A DNA stretch of 64,000 bases from Myxococcales bacterium (GTDB lineage Bacteria; Myxococcota_A; Polyangia; JAAYKL01), in assembly GCA_012522445.1 (NCBI GenBank), contig JAAYKL010000107.1, forward strand, positions 39,270-103,269, read 5' to 3'. This document shows, piece after piece, positions 44,948 to 52,648 of the stretch. Within the stretch, counting starts at the first letter, position 1. Every line of letters starts with the position of its first letter. The position numbers and the translations under genes are program-made. The notes below the pieces were generated by a model. It was not told the DNA's origin. It did no database searches and saw only the letters and a program-made list of their open reading frames with translations.

Positions 44948-45522
44948 CGGCCCTCCTGCGATGCGTCGTGTACAAGATCCCAGTCGTCATCAGATATCGG
45001 TGTATCTCGCACGTCCTTTTCGATTTTGTCTGCGGGTTTGCTGTCGCTGCTGTCGCTGCTGCTACTGCTGCTACTGCTGGATGTCTTTGGCGCCGCCGGG
45101 ATATCCGCTTCGCCGGTTTCGGCGATTTTCTTTGCCTTGCGGGCGTGATCCCGGGATGCCCGCGCGTACTTCAAGGCCGCCTGGTAGTCGGAAAAACCCA
45201 CTTCCTCGCGGGCCTTGCTCTGGTATTCGACGGCTTTGTAATACTCGTAAGGGGCGGCGCAACGCGGCACGGCTTCCTCGAAAGCGGCGCGCGACTCCGT
45301 GGAGGCTAGCTCCTGTCCCGACTCTGCCGCGGGGCGAGATGCGGTTACCGGTGAGCGCGCATCCAATTGGCTTTGGGTGCAGGCAGCCCCCGCCATGCGC
45401 GCGGCCTCGAGGGCCTCGGATGCCTCGACAATCACCACTGTGTACTCAATCGGAGCACAGGCCGAGGCCAAAAAGAACAGCATCAATGGTTGAAACAATG
45501 TTCGGGCAAGGGAAGAGGTCAC
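44944..45522 (-). CDS. DUF4398-like lipoprotein
   Basis: 192 residues, GTG start with GGAGG upstream. Signal peptide with lipobox ending FLASAC (Cys21). The mature part has the DUF4398-style helical repeats (SEALEAARMAGAACTQSQLDA and YYKAVEYQSKAREEVGFSDYQAALKYARASRDHARKAK-like region), then a run of nine Ser residues and an acidic tail. DUF4398 lipoproteins commonly precede an OmpA gene, as here, and are thought to work with it at the cell wall. Confidence 0.75.
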   Translation of the reverse strand: MTSSLARTLFQPLMLFFLASACAPIEYTVVIVEASEALEAARMAGAACTQSQLDARSPVTASRPAAESGQELASTESRAAFEEAVPRCAAPYEYYKAVEYQSKAREEVGFSDYQAALKYARASRDHARKAKKIAETGEADIPAAPKTSSSSSSSSSDSSDSKPADKIEKDVRDTPISDDDWDLVHDASQEGR

Positions 45523-45698
45523 GCAAATCCTCCAAGTGTTACAATACGATCTTTCATTTTAAAGACGCGAAATGTCCATATTCATCATCCCGCTTTTAGC
45601 AGATTCTGCAAAGCAGGTATAGGGCCAACCCGGATATTATGCGCCCCATAAAAGAACAAATGGTCCCCCACATGGGAAACAATCGCCCCCCGAAACCA

Positions 45699-46001
45699 TT
45701 AGTGCGTGGTGCTCGGGATGTGCTTTTTTTGTTCTTGGGCGCCGCGCTCGGAGGCCCGCGCCTGCCGAATAATGCGGGACAAACGGGAGATCGATTGAAA
45801 ATCGGCCACCACGTCTTCGGTGAGGGTGACGACAAATTCTTTTTCCAGCAGCGCCAAAATTTCCAGACGGCGCAGGGAATCGATGTCCAGGTTTTCCAAG
45901 TCGTCTTCGGCGGCATCTATTGCGCTCCCCACCACGCGGGAAATGATCGCGGCGATGCGCCGTTCCAAATTGTCGATGCGGGGTTCTCGGCGGCTCGTCA
46001 T
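45699..46001 (-). CDS. Stand-alone acyl carrier protein
   Basis: 100 residues from the ATG at 46001. The 4-phosphopantetheine site is Ser42 in DLENLDIDSLRRLEILALLE, and the following helix and TEDVVADFQSI fit an acyl carrier fold. The Arg and Lys rich ends are unlike the acidic fatty-acid-synthase ACP, so it probably serves another pathway. It overlaps the mazG stop by four bases (ATGA), with GGAGG about ten bases before its own start. Identity as an ACP is good; the pathway is unknown. Confidence 0.78.
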   Translation of the reverse strand: MTSRREPRIDNLERRIAAIISRVVGSAIDAAEDDLENLDIDSLRRLEILALLEKEFVVTLTEDVVADFQSISRLSRIIRQARASERGAQEQKKHIPSTTH

Positions 46002-46807
46002 GTGCGTTTGGCCTCCTGCCAGGCGGCTTCGAGTTCGTCGGGGTGACAATCGCGCACGGCGCGCCCCGTGGCGCTCACTGCCGTTTCCATTTTATGATAA
46101 CGATCGGCGAACCGCGCGCAGGATTTGCGCAGCGCGTCTTCGGGGTCTTGCTTCAAATGGCGCGCCCACTGGGACACCGCAAAGAGCACGTCGCCGAGTT
46201 CGTGGGTGATGTCTTCGGGTGCGCCGCTGGCCACCGCGGCATCCAGCTCCGCCAACTCCTCGGCGACTTTTTCGCGCACACCGCCGGGGGTCTGCCAGTC
46301 GAAACCGGTGCGGGCCGCCCGCGACCCCATGCGCGCCGCACGCGACAGGGCCGGCAATTGGCGCGGGATGCCATCGAAGAGCCCCTTGCCCTTGCGGTCT
46401 TTCTCGGTGGACTTGATTTGCTCCCAGTTGCGCAGCACTTCTTCGGAGGTGTCCGCGGTGACCTGTGCGAACACGTGTGGGTGCCGCGTGATCATTTTTC
46501 GCGACAAGCCGCGCATCACCTCGGCGATGGAAAATGCATCGGCCTCAAATGCGATTTGCGCGTGCAGCATGACCTGCAACATCACGTCGCCCAGCTCCTC
46601 GCACAAATGCGCCGGGTGCCCCGCGTCGATGGCGTCGATCAATTCGTAGGCTTCTTCCTCTATATAAGGCTTTAGCGAAGCGTGGGTTTGCTCCCGATCC
46701 CACGGGCATCCGTTTTCGGAGCGCAGGGTATCGACGACGTCGAGCAGCTCAGCAAAGGCGGCCAGGGCATCGTCACGCCGTTGTTTTTTGCGTTGGTCTT
46801 GGTTCAT
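45998..46807 (-). CDS. mazG: MazG nucleotide pyrophosphohydrolase
   Basis: 269 residues from the ATG at 46807. Two MazG domains are present: N-terminal ENGCPWDREQTHASLKPYIEEEAYELIDAID with the metal-binding EEAYEL and the downstream ELGDVMLQVMLHAQIA; C-terminal KVAEELAELDAA and HELGDVLFAVSQWARHL. MazG hydrolyses NTPs, dNTPs and possibly ppGpp precursors and is linked to stress. It is divergent from the SGNH esterase gene. Confidence 0.93.
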   Translation of the reverse strand: MNQDQRKKQRRDDALAAFAELLDVVDTLRSENGCPWDREQTHASLKPYIEEEAYELIDAIDAGHPAHLCEELGDVMLQVMLHAQIAFEADAFSIAEVMRGLSRKMITRHPHVFAQVTADTSEEVLRNWEQIKSTEKDRKGKGLFDGIPRQLPALSRAARMGSRAARTGFDWQTPGGVREKVAEELAELDAAVASGAPEDITHELGDVLFAVSQWARHLKQDPEDALRKSCARFADRYHKMETAVSATGRAVRDCHPDELEAAWQEAKRT

Positions 46808-46886
46808 GCCCCACCCGATACCACCGAAAATAATGCCCCGCAAGCGTCCGTTCACAGCACCAATATGAAAAAGAAGTGAAACTTTG

Positions 46887-46892
46887 TATACT
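46887..46892 (+). promoter_or_regulatory. Candidate -10 box for the SGNH esterase gene
   Basis: TATACT in the divergent space between mazG and the esterase gene, about 85 bases before its ATG. There is no convincing -35 partner. Confidence 0.3.
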
Positions 46893-46976
46893 GCTCGCAG
46901 GGACGTGCTGGGCGTGCGCCGCGCCGTTCAACACCCCCGCCCACAACGCCCCCGGCACCAACCAAAGGAGTCCGAC

Positions 46977-48278
46977 ATGAACGCAAAACGCATCGCGCCA
47001 TACCTGCTGCTGGGATGGCTGCTGTCCATGGGTGCCTGCACGAGCAACGCCGGCAAAGACGCGCAATCCAGCGATGACAAAGCCGACAACGGTAAAAACG
47101 ACAACGGCAAAAACGGCAACGGGGTTTGCGGTTTCACGACACCGGTAGACCTGGGGGCGCCCGACGACGACGGCCTGGTCAATGTGCCACCCAATCACCC
47201 CGACATCATTTATTACGGGCGCGTTGACTGCAGCGACGCCAGCGCCCCGGCCTTTGCCCACCCGGGCATCTCGATCCGCATGCGGTTTACCGGCACCTCC
47301 CTCGACATGCGCCTGCAGGATTTCGGCGCCGGGCGATCGCCGGACACGAACAACTACTACGCCGTTATCATCGATGGCGAAGCCCCCGAGAAACACGAGG
47401 TGCTCCCCACCCAAGAGCTGTACGAGCTGGCGCGCGACCTGCCGGAAGGCACGCACACCGCGGAGATTTTCAAGATCGGCGAGAGCGGCCCCTCGGGGAG
47501 CCCCAACCGCGGCAAGGGCGCCTTTTTGGGATTTCGCATCGACGACGGGGCCCAGGTGTTGCCCCTGGAGGCGCGCGGGCGCCGCATCGAGTTCATCGGC
47601 GATTCCATCACCTGTGGCTACGGCAACGAGGTGAGCGTCAGCTACGCCGACATCAGCGAAAATCCCGCCGACTATACGTACACGACGCGCAACTCCAACG
47701 CCTGGCTGGCCTGGGGTGCCGTCGCCGCCCGCGCCCTGGACGCCGAGTACATGGCGGTGGCCTACTCGGGGCTGGGTATGGCGCGCAATTTCAACGGCGC
47801 ATCGCTGGCCACCCTGCCGGAGCGCTACCTTCGCACCCTGCCGGACGAAGCCGACGGCCCCACCTGGGATCCCCAACGCGCCGTGCCCGAAGTGGTGGTG
47901 ATCAACCTGGGCACCAACGACTTTTCCGCCGGGCTCACCCTGGACACCATCGAAGCGGCGCAGGCCCAATTCCGCGACACCTACGTGCAGTTTCTCGCCG
48001 ACCTGCGCGACCACTACCCCGCGGCCACCTTCATCGCCGCCGTGGGCCCCGGCCTCTCCGATTACTACCCCGAGGGCCTCACCATCTGGACCCGCATCCA
48101 AGACGACCTGGCGCAGATCATCGCGCAACGCCACGACGACGGCGACGACCGGGTGCACAGCCTCGTCATCCCCCCGCAGACCGAGCCCTACGGCGAGGAC
48201 TACCACCCCACCGCGGCCACCCATGCGGCCATGGCCGATCGCCTGCTCGACAAATTGGATGAGTTGGGCCTGTTGTAG
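46977..48278 (+). CDS. SGNH/GDSL hydrolase lipoprotein (acetyl-esterase CE2-like)
   Basis: 433 residues from the ATG at 46977, which has AAAGGAG upstream and begins the signal peptide; a longer frame to 46884 is not used. Lipobox ends LLSMGAC (Cys21), with an acidic Lys/Asn/Gly spacer behind it. A beta-sandwich-like N-domain (about 45-200) precedes an SGNH domain with the nucleophile in GDSITCG (Ser210), the GTNDFSAG block and Asp408/His410 in EDYHPTAATH. This two-domain form is that of carbohydrate esterase family 2, which removes acetyl groups from polysaccharides. Confidence 0.85.
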   Translation: MNAKRIAPYLLLGWLLSMGACTSNAGKDAQSSDDKADNGKNDNGKNGNGVCGFTTPVDLGAPDDDGLVNVPPNHPDIIYYGRVDCSDASAPAFAHPGISIRMRFTGTSLDMRLQDFGAGRSPDTNNYYAVIIDGEAPEKHEVLPTQELYELARDLPEGTHTAEIFKIGESGPSGSPNRGKGAFLGFRIDDGAQVLPLEARGRRIEFIGDSITCGYGNEVSVSYADISENPADYTYTTRNSNAWLAWGAVAARALDAEYMAVAYSGLGMARNFNGASLATLPERYLRTLPDEADGPTWDPQRAVPEVVVINLGTNDFSAGLTLDTIEAAQAQFRDTYVQFLADLRDHYPAATFIAAVGPGLSDYYPEGLTIWTRIQDDLAQIIAQRHDDGDDRVHSLVIPPQTEPYGEDYHPTAATHAAMADRLLDKLDELGLL

Positions 48279-48296
48279 GCTGGCCCCGGCCCGCGC

Positions 48297-50306
48297 TTAC
48301 TTTTCGTCTTCCATATAACCCAAGGCGTCGAGCTGGGCCTTCATCTCGGCGTCGAGTTCGCCCTCGACGGCGGTGGCGCGCCCTTTCGCCGCCTGCTGCA
48401 TCGCGTCGCCAAGCACGCGCTTGCCGTGGCTGACCTCGTCGGGCGCCGTGGGCTCCAGGTTTTGCAATTCGCCGGGGTCGCGCCCCATATCGTAGAGTTC
48501 CACCTCTTTCAGCCCGCGGGGATTGCCGGGGTTGGCGTGGATCAACTTCAGCACGCGGCCATCTTCGTGTTCGAAGCGCACCGCGGCCAGCACGTTGCCC
48601 TGGTGATCCTCTTCGGAGAAGATCGGCGTGCCGTTATCGGTGCGAACGGCCCGGCCCTGCATCTCTTCGGGAATGGGCAAGCCCACTTCGGTCAGGATTT
48701 GCGGCGCCACGTCCACCAGGCTGTGCCACACGTCGGTTTGTTGCCCTGCCGCCTGGGCCAAGGCCGAAGACGCCGCGTACTTCACAATGTGCAATACGTG
48801 GATTTGCTCGTCGTAGAGGGTCGTGCCGTGCCAAAACCCGCCGTGCTCCCCGAACTCCTCGCCGTGATCCGACACCACCACAATCATCGTGTCATCGAAG
48901 AGCCCCATCTCGCGGATGCCGTCGACGAGGCGTCCGAAATGCGCATCCCAGTAGCGCGCTTCGCCCTCGTAAAGCGACTTCATCTCCGCGATCAACTCGG
49001 CGTCGTTGGGGTCGAGCTGGCCGCTGCCGCGATGCGAAATGGCATAGCCGTCATAGGGATGGCGGAAGTAGGGGTCGTGCACATCCATATAAGAGAGGAA
49101 CATGAAAAAGGGGCGCGACGGGTCGCGTTCTTTGAGCGTCGCCAAGGCGCGGTCTGTCACGTGTTCGCCCGGAACATAGTAGTCCTCTGGGGTTTCACGG
49201 CTGCCCTTTAGGCGCGCGGCGATCTTCTTCGCCACCTCCACAAAGATGAGCTTGGCTTGGACATCAGAAGCCCCAAACGGCGCGTTGGGCGGCAGGTAAA
49301 TGTAATTGTGAAAGCCCTGGTGAAAGTTGAAAAACGGCGTGAGGTTGTAGTTGGTGACGATGCCGAAGTTTTCGTATCCCGCCCCGGCCAACACCTCGGG
49401 CAGCGTTGTGATCTCATCGGGCAGCAAAGACCCCTTGAGCATGGCGGTGTGCGACGATGCGTAGCGCCCGGTCAAGATGCTGGCCACCGACGGCTTGGTC
49501 CACGAGGCGGTGGAAAATGTGTTGCGGTAAGCCACGCCTTGCGCCGCCAACGCGTCGAGGTGCGGCGTCAGATCTTTGCGGCCGGTGTAGGCGCCCACGG
49601 TGTCCCAGCGGTGGGTGTCGCTCAGCACCAGCAAGACGTTGGGCAGCTTTTGGGCCGGTGCGGCCGCACTGGGCGATTCCTGCAGATGCTCGGGGGGTGC
49701 CAGTTTCCAGGCCGCGAGCAAGGCGACCAACAACACCGCCCAAATCAATAGCGCCGCAATTTGCCCGCGTCGCGTGGCCAATCTCTGGGGCCATCCGAAG
49801 CGCAGCGCGACGAAGCGAACCAGCCCCACCAACGCCAAGAGCAACACCAGAGAAACGCCGATGACCTTCAACATGGGCGGGCCCAACATGCCCACCTTTT
49901 CGCCGAAGACATCCCGCTGAAAGTAGAACGCCACAAAGAGCCAAGTGAAGAACGCGAACAGCAACAGCGCGGACAAGAGTCCATGAGGCGCCAACCAGCG
50001 TCCCAGTCGCGGCACCCAGCGCGCGACGAGCGAGAGGAACGCTGCGGTCGCGGCCCCGAGCACGGCGAGCAGCGGACTGTAGAGCAAGGCCCCAAAGCCC
50101 GGCACGGTCCAGTCGACGCCACCGATCAGCCACAGGCGGATGGCATCGCTGAACGCCACGGCCACGCCCGCGAACAGTCCCGCCAAAAAGCCCATCCCCA
50201 ATGCGCGGATCAAAGCCCGCCCCAAGGAGGGGACACCCGGTGTGGGGGATGTGTTTTCCAGTGTCTCCGCCGCGTTTTTCGTTGTTGTTTCTTCGGTAGT
50301 TTCCAT
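48297..50306 (-). CDS. Membrane-anchored alkaline-phosphatase-superfamily enzyme (sulfatase/phosphotransferase-like)
   Basis: 669 residues from the ATG at 50306 (GGAAGA upstream); the longer frame starts at a TTG. About five membrane helices (34-220) are followed by a periplasmic catalytic domain. Metal ligands are in LLVLSDTHRWD and VVVSDHGEEFGEHG with HGTTLYDE further on. The nucleophile position is Thr270 in STASWTKPSVAS: there is no Cys or Ser in the C/S-x-P-x-R sulfatase motif and no Arg, so this is more like LTA synthase or a phosphoethanolamine transferase than a formylglycine sulfatase. Substrate unknown. Confidence 0.8.
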   Translation of the reverse strand: METTEETTTKNAAETLENTSPTPGVPSLGRALIRALGMGFLAGLFAGVAVAFSDAIRLWLIGGVDWTVPGFGALLYSPLLAVLGAATAAFLSLVARWVPRLGRWLAPHGLLSALLLFAFFTWLFVAFYFQRDVFGEKVGMLGPPMLKVIGVSLVLLLALVGLVRFVALRFGWPQRLATRRGQIAALLIWAVLLVALLAAWKLAPPEHLQESPSAAAPAQKLPNVLLVLSDTHRWDTVGAYTGRKDLTPHLDALAAQGVAYRNTFSTASWTKPSVASILTGRYASSHTAMLKGSLLPDEITTLPEVLAGAGYENFGIVTNYNLTPFFNFHQGFHNYIYLPPNAPFGASDVQAKLIFVEVAKKIAARLKGSRETPEDYYVPGEHVTDRALATLKERDPSRPFFMFLSYMDVHDPYFRHPYDGYAISHRGSGQLDPNDAELIAEMKSLYEGEARYWDAHFGRLVDGIREMGLFDDTMIVVVSDHGEEFGEHGGFWHGTTLYDEQIHVLHIVKYAASSALAQAAGQQTDVWHSLVDVAPQILTEVGLPIPEEMQGRAVRTDNGTPIFSEEDHQGNVLAAVRFEHEDGRVLKLIHANPGNPRGLKEVELYDMGRDPGELQNLEPTAPDEVSHGKRVLGDAMQQAAKGRATAVEGELDAEMKAQLDALGYMEDEK

Positions 50307-50430
50307 TTTGTTTTCTTCCAATTTTGTTTCTCCCAAGCACAGGGGGCCGCGCCCGCACCACTGTGTCTGTAAATGTACAAACGGGTCAACTTTTCAACCC
50401 GGTGCAACGGCAAACAAACACTGTGCGAGG

Positions 50431-50459
50431 ATGACACGCAAAAATCCCGGTGATAAACT
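50431..50459 (+). promoter_or_regulatory. Candidate promoter of the porin-VTC-kinase-DUF4956 cluster
   Basis: ATGACA (50431-50436) and TAAACT (50454-50459) are spaced by 17 bases, about 50 bases before the porin ATG. No convincing Pho box (paired CTGTCAT-like heptamers) is visible in the 200-base divergent region. Confidence 0.4.
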
Positions 50460-50507
50460 GGCGCTCATTGAACCCAAGCCAATCCTCTCGCGAAAGAAAA
50501 AAAACGA

Positions 50508-51839
50508 ATGCGTTATCTTCTCTTCATCCTATCGGCGATCGCGTTGTTGGCCTTCCACACACCCGCGTGGGCCGACAGCCAAACCGATGGCGCCACCGCA
50601 CCCGCCACAACCCCCGAAGACGACACCGGTGATACCGAAGACGACACCGGTGAGGCCAAAGACGATACCGGGGAAACCGAAGACGACACCGGAGAGGACG
50701 AAGACGACACCGGGGAAACCGAAGACGATACCGGAGAAACCGAAGACGACACCGGGGAAACCGAAGACGTACTCACCACGCACCCGGCCCCCATGCCCGA
50801 CGAGGTCCCCCTCGTCGATGCGCCCAAGCCCAGCAAGTCCGAGCTGCGCCAACGCTTCATCACCTGGAAAACCAATATCAACGCGGGCTGGAAACTCGAG
50901 AAGAAACACCGCGTCCAAGATGCGCCCATTACCAACGAGTTCTACGTCAAACGCGCCCGCTTCAAATTGATCGCCGAGCCCCTCGACTGGCTCAAGGGCG
51001 TCATCCAAGTCGACGCCGCCGACGCGCTGAGCCGCAACTTCGTCAAAGACGCCTACATCCACCTGGCGCCGCTGCGCTCCTTGCAACTGCGCGTGGGACA
51101 ATTCAAAAAGCCCTTCTCCGAGCTCCGCCTCACCTCGTCGGACAAACTGCGCCTCATCGAACGCGGCGAGGGCAACGAGGCCATCGTCAAAGACCTGCGC
51201 TACGGCGACCGCGATCTCGGCCTCTTGGTCTCGGGCCGCATCGTCGACGACTTAAAACTCGACTACTCCATCGGCGTATTTAACGGCAGCGGCCCCAACA
51301 TCGGCGACCCCTCCAACGCCAAAGACATCGTCGCCCGCGTTGACGTCACCCCATTCAAGCGCTTCAAACTGGGGGTCAACGGGAGCCTCAAATTCATCGA
51401 CGACCCCAAGAAAGACCAAGGCCAGCCCTCCTTTGCCCATGCCTGGGGCGGCGACATTTCCTTTCGCCACGATGGGCTGCGCCTCTTCGCGCAAGTCATG
51501 TGGGCGCAAGACCACGCGCTGTACAACTTGATCGCCAATCCCAAGAGCGACAGCCCCCCCGAGCTCATCAACGCGGTGGCCAATGCCAGCTACCAACACC
51601 AATTCGACACCCCCTTGGCGCTGGCCGTCGAGCCCGCGTTTCAATTCGAATTTCTCGACCCCCAACTCAAAATCGTCGACGACACAGTGTTCCTCTACAC
51701 CGCTGGACTCAACACCTACATCGGCCGTTATGTCCGCGTGATGCTCAACGCGCGCTTTGTTCGCACGTCGCGCAACACGATGCCCGCGCGGCACATCGAC
51801 TCCGAAGAACTCGAGCTGCTCCTATGTCTCACGCTGTAG
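50508..51839 (+). CDS. Phosphate-selective porin-like outer-membrane protein with acidic heptad repeats
   Basis: 443 residues. Signal peptide ending TPAWADS, then seven tandem heptads of the form DDTGETE (about residues 38-86), then a domain with regular beta-strands (EFYVKRARFKLIAEP, LDWLKGVIQVDAADAL, SLQLRVGQFKKPFSE, LRYGDRDLGLLVSG) that resembles the OprO/OprP phosphate-selective porins (PF07396). The family assignment rests on these strand patterns. Its end overlaps the VTC gene by 16 bases. It would carry phosphate or polyphosphate across the outer membrane, which fits the next gene. The acidic repeat is unusual for this family. Confidence 0.75.
   Translation: MRYLLFILSAIALLAFHTPAWADSQTDGATAPATTPEDDTGDTEDDTGEAKDDTGETEDDTGEDEDDTGETEDDTGETEDDTGETEDVLTTHPAPMPDEVPLVDAPKPSKSELRQRFITWKTNINAGWKLEKKHRVQDAPITNEFYVKRARFKLIAEPLDWLKGVIQVDAADALSRNFVKDAYIHLAPLRSLQLRVGQFKKPFSELRLTSSDKLRLIERGEGNEAIVKDLRYGDRDLGLLVSGRIVDDLKLDYSIGVFNGSGPNIGDPSNAKDIVARVDVTPFKRFKLGVNGSLKFIDDPKKDQGQPSFAHAWGGDISFRHDGLRLFAQVMWAQDHALYNLIANPKSDSPPELINAVANASYQHQFDTPLALAVEPAFQFEFLDPQLKIVDDTVFLYTAGLNTYIGRYVRVMLNARFVRTSRNTMPARHIDSEELELLLCLTL
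50619..50765 (+). repeat. 21-bp tandem repeat (seven copies) in the porin gene
   Basis: Seven in-frame copies of a 21-base unit encode DDTG followed by E or D and two residues, mostly TE. The copies differ at a few third positions, so the array is a coding minisatellite that could vary in length. Confidence 0.85.
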
Positions 51840-52648
51840 CGCCCCGTCACTCCGTAGCGCCCCGCCGACTGACCGGTGTCCGGCAAGAGGTCAAACACCT
51901 GCTGACCCCCGCACAGGGAAGCGCGTTGGCGCAAGCCATCTCGCAGCACGTGCCCATCAAAACCCACGGCGGCTTCGACCACAGTTGGCGCATCTCCATC
52001 TACCTCGACACGCCCGACTTCTCCATGGCGCACCGCGCGCTCATCCACGGCTCGCAAACCACCAAACTCCGGGCCAAGCAATACTACAACTACAAGAACG
52101 GCGCCGAGGTATACGACGACACCTACTGGCTCGAGAGCAAGACCCGCGCGCGCAGCATGGTCGAAAAAATGCGCTTCCGCGCCCCCAAGGCCGACATCCC
52201 CGACATCCTGGCCTACGCCGCCGAAAAAGACGGGGTCTCCCCCGAAGAGGCCACGGCCCGCCTCAGCTTCGACAAGTTTCGCCAGGGTGCGCCCCTGCTG
52301 CCCTTGTTCATCGCGCACTACCGCCGCTACACCTACCAGGACGCCGACTCGACGCTGCGGATCACGCTGGACGACGCCTGCACCTTTCACCTGCCGCCCC
52401 AGGGGCTCTTCACCTCCCAGGTGCCCGTCGCGTCGCGCCGCCACCTCCCGCCCCCGCTCGCCGCAGAATCGCAATGGATACTGGAAATCAAGACCGTTGG
52501 CGTGGAACCCGATTGGCTCGCAGCCTTGACCGAAGACATCCCCACAGTAGACTTCTCGAAGTTCGTCGCGGGTGTTTGTGCATTGCACCGCGCAGGCCGC
52601 TTGCCAGACGCCCCCGCCCCACAAGGAGAGGAGAATATATGTTCGTAG
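51824..52648 (+). CDS. VTC-domain protein (candidate polyphosphate polymerase)
   Basis: 274 residues, starting 16 bases inside the porin gene in another frame. The VTC family (PF09359) makes polyphosphate from ATP within a CYTH-like tunnel. Family-like segments follow in order: QEVKHLL (EVK opening), KLRAKQYY, WLESKTR, VEKMRFR, RRYTY with LRITLDDA, LEIKT with a following PDW and the closing FSKF, corresponding to the lysines, arginines and Ser-Lys that contact phosphate in yeast Vtc4. No membrane part is present, so the membrane partner may be the DUF4956 protein encoded downstream. Its end overlaps the kinase-like gene by ten bases. Confidence 0.8.
   Translation: MSHAVAPRHSVAPRRLTGVRQEVKHLLTPAQGSALAQAISQHVPIKTHGGFDHSWRISIYLDTPDFSMAHRALIHGSQTTKLRAKQYYNYKNGAEVYDDTYWLESKTRARSMVEKMRFRAPKADIPDILAYAAEKDGVSPEEATARLSFDKFRQGAPLLPLFIAHYRRYTYQDADSTLRITLDDACTFHLPPQGLFTSQVPVASRRHLPPPLAAESQWILEIKTVGVEPDWLAALTEDIPTVDFSKFVAGVCALHRAGRLPDAPAPQGEENICS

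Noticed and set aside
46773..48224. 483-residue open frame antisense to the SGNH esterase gene
   Set aside because: The plus-strand gene has the full SGNH motifs and a lipoprotein signal; the antisense frame is low-information Val/Gly sequence.
50619..50765. Short repeats that could be taken for a CRISPR array
   Set aside because: Units are 21 bases in direct tandem, in frame within a coding sequence and without spacers.
51757..52638. Upstream extension of the kinase-like frame
   Set aside because: These codons overlap the VTC gene and give Arg/Pro-rich sequence; the ATG at 52639 has a strong ribosome site and starts the P-loop domain.
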